In this document: in pieces, positions 1 through 11,857 of the stretch | Numbering within the stretch: position 1 is the first letter of the stretch | Layout of the letters: each line of letters opens with the position of its first letter | Assembly (NCBI RefSeq): GCF_964340395.1 | Contig: NC_135554.1 | Coordinates: 24,105,592-24,169,591 of the forward strand | From: Glandiceps talaboti | Taxonomy: Eukaryota; Hemichordata; Enteropneusta; Spengelidae | Length of the DNA stretch: 64,000 nucleotides | Reading direction: 5' to 3' | The notes under the pieces: model-generated | Seen by the model: the letters and a program-made list of their open reading frames with translations, nothing else | Told to the model about the DNA's origin: nothing | The model's database searches: none | Position numbers and translations under genes: made by a program

Positions 1-472
1 ACGTGACATTGGCCGCCATATTGGATTTTCGAAAAAATGGCATTTTTCATTTAAAAATCTTCTCCAGAACTAGAAGTCCGCTCGGTGTGACCTTTTGTGT
101 ATAGCATCATCTAAGTGATGTCTTTGAAGTTTGTGAAAAGATTTGCAATCGGTTGACCGGGCGGCCATATTGGATTTTACGAAAATGTGAAAATGGCAAC
201 TTCTCCAAAAGCACTGCACTGATTGACTTGCATTTTGTCAAATAGAATCAACTACTTGAATACTTTGAAGTTTGTAAACGAGAAAAAAATTCAATGTGTA
301 GTTTCATGGCAATCATTGATTTAAGAAATCCAGTGGTGACCATATTGGATTTTCCTCCAAATCAATTTAATGTTTATACATAACCTTGCAAAACGCTTGG
401 GCCCGCAAACGCTGCTTGCGGCTTTAATTTTAACTTTGGTATGGTAGACTTGTGTAGTTGTATGTTACTCAC
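1..472 (-). other. SUR intron 3 (5' part), with diverged CCATATTGG repeats
   Basis: No coding sequence supported. The motif CCATATTGGATTTT (last bases vary) occurs near 17, 166 and 339, spaced about 150-175 bp, with intervening stretches that share 'tttgaagtttgt'. This indicates a diverged tandem or dispersed repeat. CCATATTGG fits the SRF CArG consensus CC(A/T)6GG, but the repeat context makes regulation a weak inference. A related copy is at 63558. Confidence 0.45.
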
Positions 473-661
473 ATATGCAGGAAGGTTATTGTAATACAAA
501 TGTGAAGCGTAAGTAATGACTCCATGAACGGCCAGTGGTGGTAAGACACCAATAGTTCCAGAAACAAATACCATTGCCACCACTTGGAGAATTTCGCTTC
601 GATACGCATGGAAGTAAGTCTTCCAAAGGGAAGGTATCTTATTTCTTTCACCAGCAAGTTC
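473..661 (-). CDS. Sulfonylurea receptor (ABCC8/9-like), coding exon 3: start of TMD1
   Basis: Third coding exon, 63 codons (residues 272-334), with acceptor TTTGCAG|GAA (starts at 661) and donor TAT|GTGAGT (473/472), phase 0. It begins with a basic/polar stretch, then SLWKTYFHAYRSEIL and a hydrophobic helix (about residues 300-325), which is the entry into the first ABC transmembrane domain. It aligns with the SUR segment just after L0. Roughly 1,200 residues (the rest of TMD1, NBD1, TMD2, NBD2) are missing and should lie to the left of the window. The open frame continues past the donor as far as 374 but loses all resemblance to the family, so that read-through is intron. Confidence 0.87.
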
Positions 662-764
662 CTGCAAATGTAGAATTTGGGGTAATGGCTAGACCTGATT
701 AGTTTTTGAGCGAGATCTGTTCATGTTAATTAGGAAAATATACATATCGATGAAATCAACTAAT

Positions 765-1345
765 TAAGCAATATCTTAAGACTGCATTTTTCAATTTCAA
801 TATAATTCAGTAGATACTTTAACCATAACAAATCGAATATGTCCTATAAAGTTTGTTAATGTACCTTACAGTGTTAATGAACAATTTGCATAATTAATTA
901 TATTCGGTGAATAGGCTATATCTTAAGACTGCATACTTCATTTTCAATACAATTTAGTCCATATGTTAAACATAACAGAGTGCATATGTCCTTAAAAATA
1001 GTTGATATAGTTTACAGTTTGAGAATTTTTCATAATCAACGATTTTAGGTAACCAGGCTATATCTTAAAAATGCAAGCTTCAAATTCCATATAATATGGT
1101 ATATATATCAACCATAATAATACACACCTATGCTAAGACGTTGTTGATACAACTTTTACCTTTTAATGAACAATTTGAATAACGAACGATATTCAGTAAT
1201 TAAGTAGTATCATGCACGCTTCAAATTCCGTATAATTTGGCATATACATTACCCTAAGAAAGCACACTTGTCCAAAAAAAGCCTGTTACCATAGTTTTTA
1301 AAGTTTTAATGATCAATTTGCATAATTAGTGATTCCCTTACTGGC
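765..1345. repeat. Diverged ~146-bp tandem repeat, four copies, in SUR intron 2
   Basis: Units begin near 771, 918, 1061 and 1208. Each carries the series 'tatcttaarac/atgca..cttcaattc..tataatt..', then 'accataa', then 'gtccta/tgaacaatttgcataat'. Copies 1-2 are most alike and copy 4 is the most decayed. The array fills most of the intron between exons 3 and 2 (662-1426). Confidence 0.7.
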
Positions 1346-1426
1346 GGCATTCAGTTTAAATCTGGGTATGTAATGTCCAGCAATTATCGAAGGTTACCTA
1401 TAGCCAATCAAATACCATATTTTTAC

Positions 1427-1663
1427 CTTCTCTTTATTATATGCTTTCTGAAATAACACATCTTGGTATTGGGCTGTAAATTGCTCCGGTAGACATCCAA
1501 GGTCTGCTATTTCAAGTGATTTCTTATAACCTAACCAGAATAACCAGTTTATTGAACAGAACGTCATCTGAGATAACATATTGGTGTACGGGTAGAAGAA
1601 ATACATGTTTTGCCTCTCAAGGTCACGTGGGTAGTGATCTTCGTCATAGCACCAGCCGAACAC
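1427..1663 (-). CDS. Sulfonylurea receptor (ABCC8/9-like), coding exon 2: L0 linker
   Basis: Second coding exon, 79 codons (residues 193-271). It is bounded by a T-rich tract and CGTCAG acceptor (exon starts at 1663) and an AAG|GTAAAA donor (1427/1426), phase 0 at both ends. It encodes the cytoplasmic L0 (lasso) linker between TMD0 and TMD1. The series YTNMLSQMTFCSINWLF, WLGYKKSLEIADLGCLP shows the ABCC signature in which a short amphipathic helix precedes a G-(Y/H)-K-K/R-x-L-x-x-x-D-L-x-x-LP turn. In SUR this region contributes to Kir6 gating and glibenclamide binding (family knowledge). Separated from exon 1 by a 2.6-kb intron that contains a dead transposase fragment. Confidence 0.88.
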
Positions 1664-4291
1664 CTGACGTTTGTAAGAAAAAATAGATCTCGTTTTCAAC
1701 TTTTTGTTTATTATACTAGTATTACTTTCTTTTCAAGGAAATATTATCCCAGCATTCGCAATAATACATTGCAATGTCTGTCCTCTCTACCAAATGTGAG
1801 TAGGAGAAAGGTATATGGAATCCCGCCTCCTTGCACTCAAAATATGGATATTCTAGCACAGATCAACATTTGGCAGGGTTTGTTTGTTTGTTTGTTTTTG
1901 AAAATGGCTTTCCGCTACATTATGAACCGTACAATGACCTATCACAATAACAATTGTTTTATTTGGTACTTTGTCACGCTACGCTCAAAACCCTTTATAA
2001 TTATACCCCTGACCTCTTGACCTATTTCTTCAAGTTCAAATTGCATACTATCCATTGCATTTAGGCGTATAGGATTAAAGCATTCACTTTACAACATCTA
2101 CACTACCAGGGCCAGATTTAGCACAACAGAGTTGGGGAGGGTAATATTTTATGCCACAGACCGGGGGTTAACAAACCCCTTTAACATTGATTGATTTCCC
2201 CTGACCCTCTCAATTGCCCGTGATCACTCAAGCGTTCTTAATGAATGATGCCACGTGCAATTTCTTCAGCAACAATACTGTGACCTTGCACATGTCCTTA
2301 TAAGTTATACTGTGCACAGTATCGAAAAAACATGCCTGTCTTTTATAAGGAAAGCCCTTGAATGAAGTAACGAATGTTTTTCGAGACATTCGTTGCCCAG
2401 AGTATTACTTAAATTACCGAAGTGTTAAATTACCGAAGTGTTCAAAGGGCAAAATAAAAGATGCCGTCGCCAGCGCGTACGACCACTACTTATCAGTAGC
2501 TGGCAGGCAACTTTTCAAATGAAAACATCAACTCCCCTAGCCAAAACATCGACGCGCGAAACAGAAAAGTTGGACACGGCTATCTAAAAAAAAGATACAC
2601 AACGCTTGCTTTTCTCAATTTGAATTTCATGACACTTCAGCACGAGACTGTCCAAGCATGGCTGGTTATAACACGATTAATGCATATGGACGGAGATTGA
2701 GGAGAGGGACAACAACCTCGACAGAATTACAGGATTTGATTGTGCAGGAAATCCTACTACGCGGTGGTGATCAAGTCACCGGGGATTTTTCGTTTTACCG
2801 AGAGGTAGCAGAAAAGTTCCGTTTTAGTGACCGTGATATTCGAAAAATATGGAAACGATTTGTATCATGCAAACCAGTGAAAGGCAACATATCCTAAGCT
2901 GAAAGACGGCGATATTGAACTAATAGAAACTTTGAAAAGATCCCAGCCTTCCATGACGTACCGAGCACTGAAGGAAAAAATAATCTTATGCCATTATGAG
3001 ATCTATTCATGTAAACTTACTGTAATTCAAAACTTCATAAAATTGTAGACTGCAATATTTTAATGATGTGTAACCCATGATTATCATAATGTGAACTGAA
3101 CATATATATAGTTTGAAATTCTTTGATAAGAATGAACATCAACATATGAACATCAAAAACAAGCACTTCTGATTTAAGTTTGAAAATGTGCCTCAACTCA
3201 ATAAAATTCAGTCAATATTGTGTAACAAATCTATAAGTATGCTGTGATTAGTCACTTCAGTAAAATCAGTCACTTCTGATCACATGATGGATGTAAGGGA
3301 CAGTGTCTGAATAATTGACTACAAAATACAATGTTAATTTTTATGAACTTATCCCAAATTTGATAATTTTCATATATGTGACATCTAGGCATAAGGAGTA
3401 CGCTTATAAATTATTTCTTGGGTTTTCAGAAAGATTATGAATGCAATAACCTTACTGATAATTTTCCATTTTGATTATTTTAAATGGTTTGTGTTCATCA
3501 CTCAGCTTTGTATGGAAACATTGTTCCACAGAGATAACTAGTTTTAATTTTAACAATCTTATTGATTATTGGCAACAAAATAATTACAAGTTGAAAAAAA
3601 GATATGTTGTAAATAATTTGTGTAAATTACAGTGTATTATCAATGTCACTGAATATTAATAGAAAGTATGTGACGTGTATACAAACACAACATGAGTCGA
3701 CATTTAATTTAAGCAGTAGCTATCCGATTTCACAATTTTGTTTGTGAGAACACTAAAAGCCAGGACGTTGTGTCAGATAGCCAAGCCTCTGAGTAGAGAA
3801 ATGGGATATGTACATGCAAGAAGGAAGGAAGGGCAAGTGTTTGTATATAATGTGTGTTAAAAATTTAAGGTTAACTTTGACGAAATAATTTCGATTCTAA
3901 ATCACAATTAACATAAATACTTGAATCGAGCTAGAAGAAATTGAAAGGCTGGTTAGAAGAAGAAGAAGAAGAAGGAGAACATTTATAATAGCGTCAATAC
4001 AATGATTGGGTTGGGTTGGGTGGAAAGTTCAAGACGTTGAATAGCTTGGTGAAAGTCGATATGTATGGACATGAATTGAGGTCGTTGAAGTACTTGGCGA
4101 CGAACAGAAGGAGGGGTGGTGGTGGTGGTGGTGGTGGTGGTGAAGTGTGTTCGATGATTGCTACCAATGTGTCGAGTGAGTGTTGGTGATTGGGGGGCGG
4201 ACGAATGGGTAATGGCTTCAGATTTGCTAGGACATAACTGTTAACTAGAAACTAAAAAAATCAGTTATAAGAGCAAAATGAACGACCTCAC
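1664..4291 (-). other. SUR intron 1 (2.6 kb)
   Basis: Intron between coding exons 1 and 2. Besides the transposase relic it holds a short AAG/GAA-rich run (3958-3976), a GGTTG run near 4008 and a (GGT)n tract at 4114-4141. No additional exon with convincing splice sites was seen; overlapping open frames on either strand (for example plus strand 1610-2020) have no protein-like composition. Confidence 0.6.
2658..3048 (+). pseudogene. Transposase N-terminal HTH fragment (IS630/Tc1-mariner-like), frameshifted
   Basis: An ATG at 2658 opens a 79-codon frame. It reads as a short basic N-terminus (INAYGRRLRRG), then a helix-turn-helix-like stretch (FYREVAEKFRFSDRDIRKIWKRF) ending in VSCKPVKG, then a stop. 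In the +1 frame from 2893 the text continues as PKLKDGDIELIETLKRSQPS, MTYRALKEKI and then decays to a stop at 3046-3048. That order (HTH, linker, 'P+L.D.D...I..L....PS.T...L') is typical of the DNA-binding half of IS630/Tc1-mariner transposases. The DDE catalytic domain is absent. It lies in SUR intron 1 on the opposite strand to the host gene. No terminal repeats are identifiable. Confidence 0.6.
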
Positions 4292-4867
4292 CTTTGACCT
4301 GATCAAGTTCACTTCTACTAACAAACATAAAAGATAAAGTGCAATGGTGGTTATGATAACGTCGAATCGTAGAATATGAATATCGAAGCCAATCTCTTTA
4401 TACAAGGATACAAGTCGAATTGTTTCCATGACAATAGCTGATATCCAATAGAGAAACAGAAGCCAAGCAAGAGAAGGTCGATTCCAATATTCCATATGAT
4501 GATAATAAACCAAAGTCATAATTGCGCCACCTAATGCTGTTACTTGAGGTGTATACAGAAATGGATGTGTTACAGTATTCCTGGTGATGTCTGTCAGTAT
4601 ACCCTCTCCAACTGCACAAAGTAAAACCAGGCAAAGTACAATGGATGTCGTCCATTTCACGTAGTGGCCTTGGAAATGTATGATCGTCTTTGACCGGTAC
4701 TGGTATGCATCGGTACAATGTCCAATGACCGCAAGGACAATTGAAGCTGTAACAACGAAGGACAAGTGTAGAAATACAGTCAGTGTGTCTGATGTACATG
4801 CATTCCACCTGTATATAGTGAGAGATGCGTTCTCTCCACAAAACCAGTGTGACCCAGTAAGCGCCAT
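4292..4867 (-). CDS. Sulfonylurea receptor (ABCC8/9-like), coding exon 1: TMD0
   Basis: First coding exon of a SUR-type ABCC transporter, the regulatory subunit that assembles with Kir6 to form plasma-membrane KATP channels. The ATG at 4867-4865 opens 192 codons. The exon ends at AAG|GTGAGG (4292/4291), phase 0. Five hydrophobic segments (about residues 30-49, 72-88, 105-121, 133-152, 168-187) give the TMD0 topology. The stretch HFQGHYVKW, then EGILTD, then VYYHHME, then LLVEVNLIR matches the order and spacing I know for vertebrate SUR1/SUR2. Cys10 and Cys24 sit where the TMD0 disulfide cysteines lie, and Asn13 (NAS) matches the N-terminal glycosylation sequon. MRP1 and ABCC10 also have TMD0, but their sequence agrees far less well. 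The paralog (ABCC8 or ABCC9) cannot be assigned and may be a single pre-duplication gene. No promoter or 5' UTR exon was identified upstream. Confidence 0.9.
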
Positions 4868-5625
4868 TTGGAATAGAATGCCACACGCATGCTGATTTTA
4901 AAGTAGGGGTGTTCATTGAGAAGATTTCATTCACCCTTCGATGCACAATCCTGGGGCGGTACAAGTGGCCAGCTCTAGTAGGGGTGTGCCCAGTGTTGGC
5001 CACGGTCAGTTTGTACAGTTTATAGTACGATGAATGATAGTAGTCTCTTATTTTTTAGTTCAAATGTTTGTCACATCGTTTTGGTGGGGACAGCGAGTCT
5101 ATGCATGGACAAAACAAAAGACAGGTACAGGCCAGGTCAGGTCAGGTCAGGTAAAGACAAATTTCACATTCTCTTCTATAAATGCTAATTCACGTATAAA
5201 TGCTAATTCAACAATTCTTTACAAAGACATCCTTGTTTATCACTGTATGTATTACACTGGCACTGTGAACTAGTTGTGAACTAGTTGTGTAACTGAATTT
5301 ATTTATTATACTGTGTATATATCTGGGGCCGGAGGCCCATATTATTAAATAAACCAGTATTATTATAATTCAACAATGTAAGTGCTAGAATAAGTTCACA
5401 TTCTGTTGAAAACGTCTATGAAAAATACTCCGAACCCATTGAGACAATATCTCTCTTGACATCCATTAATTACCAATTGTAATTACTTCTCACACAGAGC
5501 ATGCACATTTAGATGTGTCGTAGAGTGTATAGCAGACAAGTATAAATCAAAGCCTATTTGTTACATTCCATACAAAAGAAGTGAATATAAATGGTAGATG
5601 CACACCCAATGATGGAAAACTAGAC

Positions 5626-5850
5626 TGTCGACAGTCGCTCGCGCCTTTTTTTCCTACGTCTTATCTAAACTCCGATCCGGCACAACACTATCATAATCGC
5701 ATACTGATATCGAGGGCCGAAGGCGCGAGTGATCGAGGGCCGAACCCTCGATATCAGTATGCGATTATAGTAGTATTGCGCCGGATCGGAGCGCGGCAAC
5801 GACTTAAGTTTAGATAAAACGTAGGGAAAAAATGCGACGAAAACTTGGCC
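5626..5850. mobile_element. Foldback/MITE-like element with ~100-bp inverted arms
   Basis: The left arm (about 5628-5721) and right arm (about 5743-5838) are reverse complements over the shared series CCTACGT, TATCTAAACT, CCGATCCGGC, ATAATCGCATACTGATATCGAGGG. The right arm has ~15 extra bases near 5795-5810. The loop is GC-rich (GGCCGAAGGCGCGAGTGATC). The compact, self-complementary layout without an ORF is typical of a non-autonomous foldback element. Target duplication uncertain. Confidence 0.75.
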
Positions 5851-7529
5851 TTATTTTTTGCGCCAACTCTCATTGACCTTTGGTATTACTCACAATGTTC
5901 CATTTGTTAAATTCTAAGGACTATTACTATACATGTTATATTACCCTCTGAATGCAGTTGGTTAGGGGTACACCATTTCATTTCGGATGGGAGGGGCGGG
6001 GGCTGGAGATTTTTGAAAGAAAAAATTGTTGCCTGCCAAAAGTAGGGAAAAAATATGCTGACCAACTCAAGACAAAAAAAAAATTGTTCCAGGGTATGAG
6101 CTAAAATATTGCTATGCACCAAGTGCAGAAACTAGCTACAAATGTCAAATTCCCTGTACACGTGTTTCTGGCACCTCTGCCTATGGCAGGGGCAAAGGTT
6201 TATATTACTAGTAACTGTTGGCAAATGCTGAAACAAACCAAAACAGTGACTACCATCTAATCAAATTACTAAGAATATTGACTTGATTTAGTACCTTGAA
6301 TGAATCCTGTAATTTTTCATAAAAGGATAAAATAATTTTAAATGATATGGCATGCAAAAATATACTTTGAGAACTTTTCTTGGTGTTAGTTTTCTGAATT
6401 AAAATTCCAATTGTTATCATCCTGACATGTTAAAATAACACCAGATAGCACTCCAGCCCCAACCTCCAAAAAAACCAACAACAACAACAAACAAACAAAC
6501 AAATGGTTTACCCCTTATGAGATTTAGACAACGCAACATATACTACGGCTAGACCGACTTGGCCAATCAGAGGCCTTGATTTCGGTTGGTTATATGGAGC
6601 CATGATAACCCATTCTTTCTTAGGGGTGTGACCTATATTACTAAAACAAAAGAATTCTAAATTTGCATGAAAATAAAAAGTTTCAAAATATCTGTTTTAG
6701 CCAATCACGCCGTAGTACAAGTAAGATAGACAACTCGTTCGATAGGGTTATGTGCCAAAAACTCGTTGACTATCTAACACTTTTACGTTGAACGGAGAAT
6801 ATGAGACAGCCAATGCTTTGTCTATCGCCCATAGACTATGGGCGGACTCTTATTGAAAGAGAAACATTTTTGTAATGTATGAAACTGTTACGTAACATAA
6901 CTAAAACCTTACTATAAACAATGCTTTATTCTGGGTAGACGAACAAATTAGTCTGGGTAGATAAACAAATTAGATACAAATGTTACATTTTAATACCAGA
7001 AATTATCTAAATTTGTCATTTCGTTGTGCTGTGCAGTTTGTCATGCGCAATGTGATTTTATGATGCTATTAACCCGTGACAAATTGCGTGACAAATTGCG
7101 TCAAACTCTTCTCTCTGCAATGAACTACAACACTGCATGAGCGATAGCACTGTTTCACCATACACATATACTTTGATACATACACTTTTGTGTTTTTCGC
7201 TGCTCTTGTTTTCATATATCAACATAGAGGGCGCCCACCTTGTTACGCTTTCGTACAGCTTGTGCTGTGTTGGAGAGAGGGCATGAGGCAACAATTCTTG
7301 TGTATATCAACAGTGGAATAACATTTAAATAAAGACAAAAACAACATGAAGACAATACAAGTATTTCCCAAAGATATCATAAGTTCTGCCACGGTACCGG
7401 TTTTTTTTCACATTGCATTTCTGGCTTTATACAATTATCCAGAATCCAGAATATGTGTAAGCATGCCACGGTAGGGCCAGAAAAAAATTAAAAAGCTGTT
7501 CATCAACGAGCAACCTAACCCATAGTAAG

Positions 7530-7622
7530 CTCTGTATGCCGAGCGGCTTAGCCAGAAGAAGAGAGGGGCCTTGTCGCGACAAGTTCCTCTCTTCTCGCGG
7601 CTTAGCCGCTTGGCATACATAC
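7530..7622. repeat. GC-rich palindromic repeat (nested hairpin)
   Basis: TATGCCGAGCGGCTTAGCC at about 7536 pairs with GGCTTAGCCGCTTGGCATA at about 7598-7616. Inside it, AGAAGAGAGG.. pairs with ..CCTCTCTTCT around a CTTGTCGCGACAAG palindrome. It is a long nested stem in otherwise AT-rich DNA. Probably the core of a foldback element; element ends not resolved. Confidence 0.65.
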
Positions 7623-8745
7623 AAAGCATAGGGGCGACAGTCACGACTCATGCAGCGGGACTACCTAACCCATCACATATTGGGGAGGTAGGTTGATTTT
7701 TTCTTCTTTTTTTTACAATGCTTGACAAGGATGTAAAAACAAACCATATATAATGATAGCAAAACATTTCAGGTTGAGTTTATAGAGTACTTATTCAGTC
7801 ATTTTGATTTTTTATCTCTTGCAATTTGTCTCATGGCAATCGATTTCCATCAGTTCTAGTCAGGAAATGTACACAACTTACGGTTAAACAATTTTATAGC
7901 TCCTCTCACCCTCCTCCAAAAAAAATGTTAAAACCTGCCAAATGAAACTCCAGAATTATTTTAGCCACCCCTTCTAATCACCTACACTACAGTGGAGATA
8001 TCAAATTATATGGTACAATGATGTATTAAAACAACAGTGATAACCAGCTACAGAGAGGTACTTAGCCAGCCACCTTCTATCTTGTTTTGGGAGAAAGACA
8101 CCTCCAAAGATGAAAAAAATTGACAATGTAGGAGGCCATTTAGAGGCATAAAATATCAAACCATAGACATAATGTGAAGTCTTCCAATGCTTGAATATGG
8201 TAATAAATTACTAGAATTTAGACAATTATGCATTACATCTTATCTGGAAGTGTATTTTGTTGTGGAGTGGCAAAACTGAAAAATATTTTGCAGATGTGCA
8301 CTTGGTAATTTACTTCTCCTGAAGTTTAATTTGGTTCCAAAACATACCGAATAAAGAGCAAAATATTTCAAGACTTTCAGACTATCAGACTTCTGAATGT
8401 CCAATGACTGCTCAGCCCCCATCCTATGGTCGTAAACTTTTTGCTCAATTCGTTTTAGTGCACGTTGGATATGCAACAGCTTAATTTAATCTCAATTCAC
8501 TCTAGTATGCCACTGTATAAGATATTATATAATTTGGAATAGACTCAAATGTATATTGTTACATGTATTATTCAGAAAATATAAAGAAATCTCCTTAATT
8601 TTGAAAGAAAGTGTACATTTTACTGACATGCGAAGTCCGCATGAGGATATACAGTATTGCCCATCACCAAAAAAATGAAATGCCAAAAATATGGGTAAGT
8701 CGCCGGGGTCCGTTGAACAGCTTTGTTATTTTTTCTGGCCTAATA

Positions 8746-9105
<360 letters not shown>

Positions 9106-10214
9106 ATAGTGTGCTACATATCGATGTAACTATTGATCTAGTCCGGGCGGCAGAGAGACACGATCGATTAATCCTTTAATGGTTGTATATCAAAACATCA
9201 GAACCAAGTTAAAATAAACAAGACATTGGGTCATAGGAGTACGCCATACTATTTGATTCACTTACGTCATAGTTTCATGAGAATCTTTATCACTGTGTAT
9301 TCTATATGACTGGGAGATAGATAATTCAGTGTCACTGAGTACATATTGCTTGATAACTGTCAAATAAAATCACAGGACTACTCAGTGGTTGATCCATGTC
9401 GGACTCCTTTAAATAGTTTATTCAGGATTACTCCCCCAGGGTGATGATCGATATAGCCATGAGTTTCAGTCAGATAGAACTGCCAAATGACGTGTTATGT
9501 ATGTATTGAATGTCCAATTTTACTGTCCATGGGCCGCAGAGTAAGCCTTCATGCAATTATATATAATTGCAAGGATTACAGGGTATAAAGTGTGCGTGGG
9601 TTTGGAATGATATACTAGTATATCTGGCCCGTTTATTGATTTTAGCCCGCGTCTGGTGTAGTCCGAGTTAAAATTTAGGTCGTCGGTCGCTGGTTTTTTT
9701 TTTAATAATCTGATGATTCAGTGAAACAAACGACAATTATACGAAATCTCTATCCAGTCGTTTATTGCTGTTGATGTTATTCTTGTTGTTGTTTATTGTT
9801 CGCTGTTGTTATTGTCTCATTCTTCTACCAGAATGTTGTTGTGCGATGGTGCGAATGTAAACTTAAAGGCACAGTTTGGACGAGTATTAAAATGCACATG
9901 TGAAAAACAGTTGCATGGTACCTCAGACCACTAGAAAGAATATAGTGGTGTGAGATGGTACAGACTGGAGCCACGGAAAACGCTGGTCCTAGACAAATGA
10001 ATGAATGATATGTAATCCTTGTAGCTAGCTCCACTGATAAGATAACACTAATGCGAAAAAACCTGATTCAAATCATGGACCTCACGTTAAAAACTAACGG
10101 ATACCTAATGAGATGATAACAGTAATCGATCAGTTTAATTCGACGTTTTAGTCTGGAGCGGTTGTCAGTTTAAAATAAAATATTTGTAGACATGGTAAGA
10201 GTAATACATCAAAA

Positions 10215-10255
10215 CATGGAGGTGTGAGGGGAGATCTCCCCTTAGTACCTCCATG
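10215..10255. repeat. Small hairpin with CATGGAGGT/ACCTCCATG ends
   Basis: The outer arms are 9 bp (CATGGAGGT, ACCTCCATG) around a 14-bp perfect palindrome GGGGAGATCTCCCC. Similar purine-rich/pyrimidine-rich micro-hairpins occur at 28576-28612, 28780-28830 and 32881-32912. Confidence 0.65.
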
Positions 10256-10800
10256 CTGGTGACGTCATGACATTGATTCACTAGTAGTTCATGGACACTG
10301 TGTTTTGACAGTTTTTGTTGACAAGTCGCTGCTGACGTAAGTCATAGGGTTCAACATCACGTGAAATGAGTCTCGGAAATAAACTGTTTAAATTATATCT
10401 GTCACTTTGTTAACAAATTTAAAACCCTAAACTCGTTCTAAAACAAGCAAGGGTCACCATACAATACACACAGTGTCGTTGAACTCCCAAACGTCTTTCA
10501 TATTTCAAAAAGACCAGAAGCAAGCCTCCTATATGACAAAATTTGGCGAGATCTAAAGAACTTTACTTTTCAGTGAAATTCGTCCCCGGGGCTATCAGTA
10601 GAAATTCGACGTCTGAAAATAATCGGATTAAACAAGTTCATTGTTCGTTTCTGCAAACTCTTCGAGTTGGAGACAATTCAGCATAATCCCAATGACAATA
10701 TAGTTGAATGGATCTGAAAATATTAAATAGACTCTCCTGACCACTAACATTTGTGCCACGGGGCCTGAACAACACGACGTGTCTTACAGTCTAATCATTA

Positions 10801-11010
10801 AAGTGACCATATGGATGAGGATTGGGTATTTATTTTGGTTTTTAGTTTATAAAAAAATTTTATTATGGCACCCTATTAGAAAAATCAATGTAAAACAACA
10901 TAAGCCAGGTCCTCGTTTGTATTTAAACTCAATAAGCAAAACACTGATAAATGATTGTGTAAAATTTTGTTATTAGTACGTACAATAACAAACCTTTTTA
11001 CGCATTTTTA
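10801..11010. mobile_element. Truncated MITE (family of the 47138-47485 element)
   Basis: Starts after a TA with AAGTGACCATATGGATGAGG and runs through the same internal landmarks as the 47.1-kb element (TATTTATTTTGG, AATAAGCAAAACACT, central GTACGTACAATAACAAAC) but lacks the second inverted arm. The open frame at 10779-10976 is inside it and is not a gene. Confidence 0.7.
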
Positions 11011-11857
11011 AGCTAACACTGCCTAGCAGCTATAAATGTATCATAAAGTTCCGTTGGCTCTATGTAAACTCATTATTTCGAGTATCAGGTGTGGACATAT
11101 AAAATTTTACAAATGTAGTACCTTTCTCTGGCCACTAGGCGGCTGACAGTATCATAGTATACGTACCGTCTCGTCTCACAAAGCCTAGGCCTAGGTTAAT
11201 TAAACTTTAGACATAAAACGAACGCAAAATGTTTGATGAATAGGTACATGATATTTCTAAGCCAAATCTATTTAGAACCTTGCAAAATCTTGTGCGAATA
11301 AAATAACTTTAAATCAATGTATAATACCATGTTTATTATACAAGCTGAATTTATAAACTTTTAATTTGTGTGAAAATACTTACATAAAACTCGTTTCAAC
11401 TATTCCAGACTAGTATGATGTTAATCTCAATGTATGGCACAATGAACCCAGACTGTCTTCTGGCATAGTCAGCTGACTGCATAGGGGTTTGTATCGGTAT
11501 TATCATTCTGTACTTTTTTATATCTTAATATCAGGTGGAATTCAGTCTATTACAAGTGAGCTTCAGTAAACAGAGTACAACAAAGTCATGATAGTACCTT
11601 TTAAATATGCAGCACAAATTAGAATGAAAGATGTATAAACTCAGCTTGTGTCTGCAAGTTATTTATGGACACAGAGCCACAGTCGAGTTCTCGAGATCAG
11701 GAAGACGTCTAGTCTTGAGGCAAATATCTGAACTACGGGGTAGCTTTCTTGGCAGCAAGACAACAATAATGTCCTTTCGGCCAGTGAAAGCGGCAATCGA
11801 AAACGTTTTGTGTAGCAACTTGAGCAAAATTCGAATTATCATCAGTCTGCGAGACGT

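Noticed and set aside
374-472. Continuation of the exon-3 frame to a stop at 374
   Set aside because: A strong donor (TAT|GTGAGT) stands at 473/472 and similarity to the SUR family stops there; the rest is intronic read-through.
4398-5003. 201-codon minus-strand frame overlapping SUR exon 1
   Set aside because: It is the alternate frame of the real exon and has no family resemblance or hydrophobic pattern.
6540-6725. Possible inverted repeat ACTACGGC...GCCGTAGT
   Set aside because: Only ~8-20 bp of imperfect match at the ends and no target duplication; too weak to call an element.
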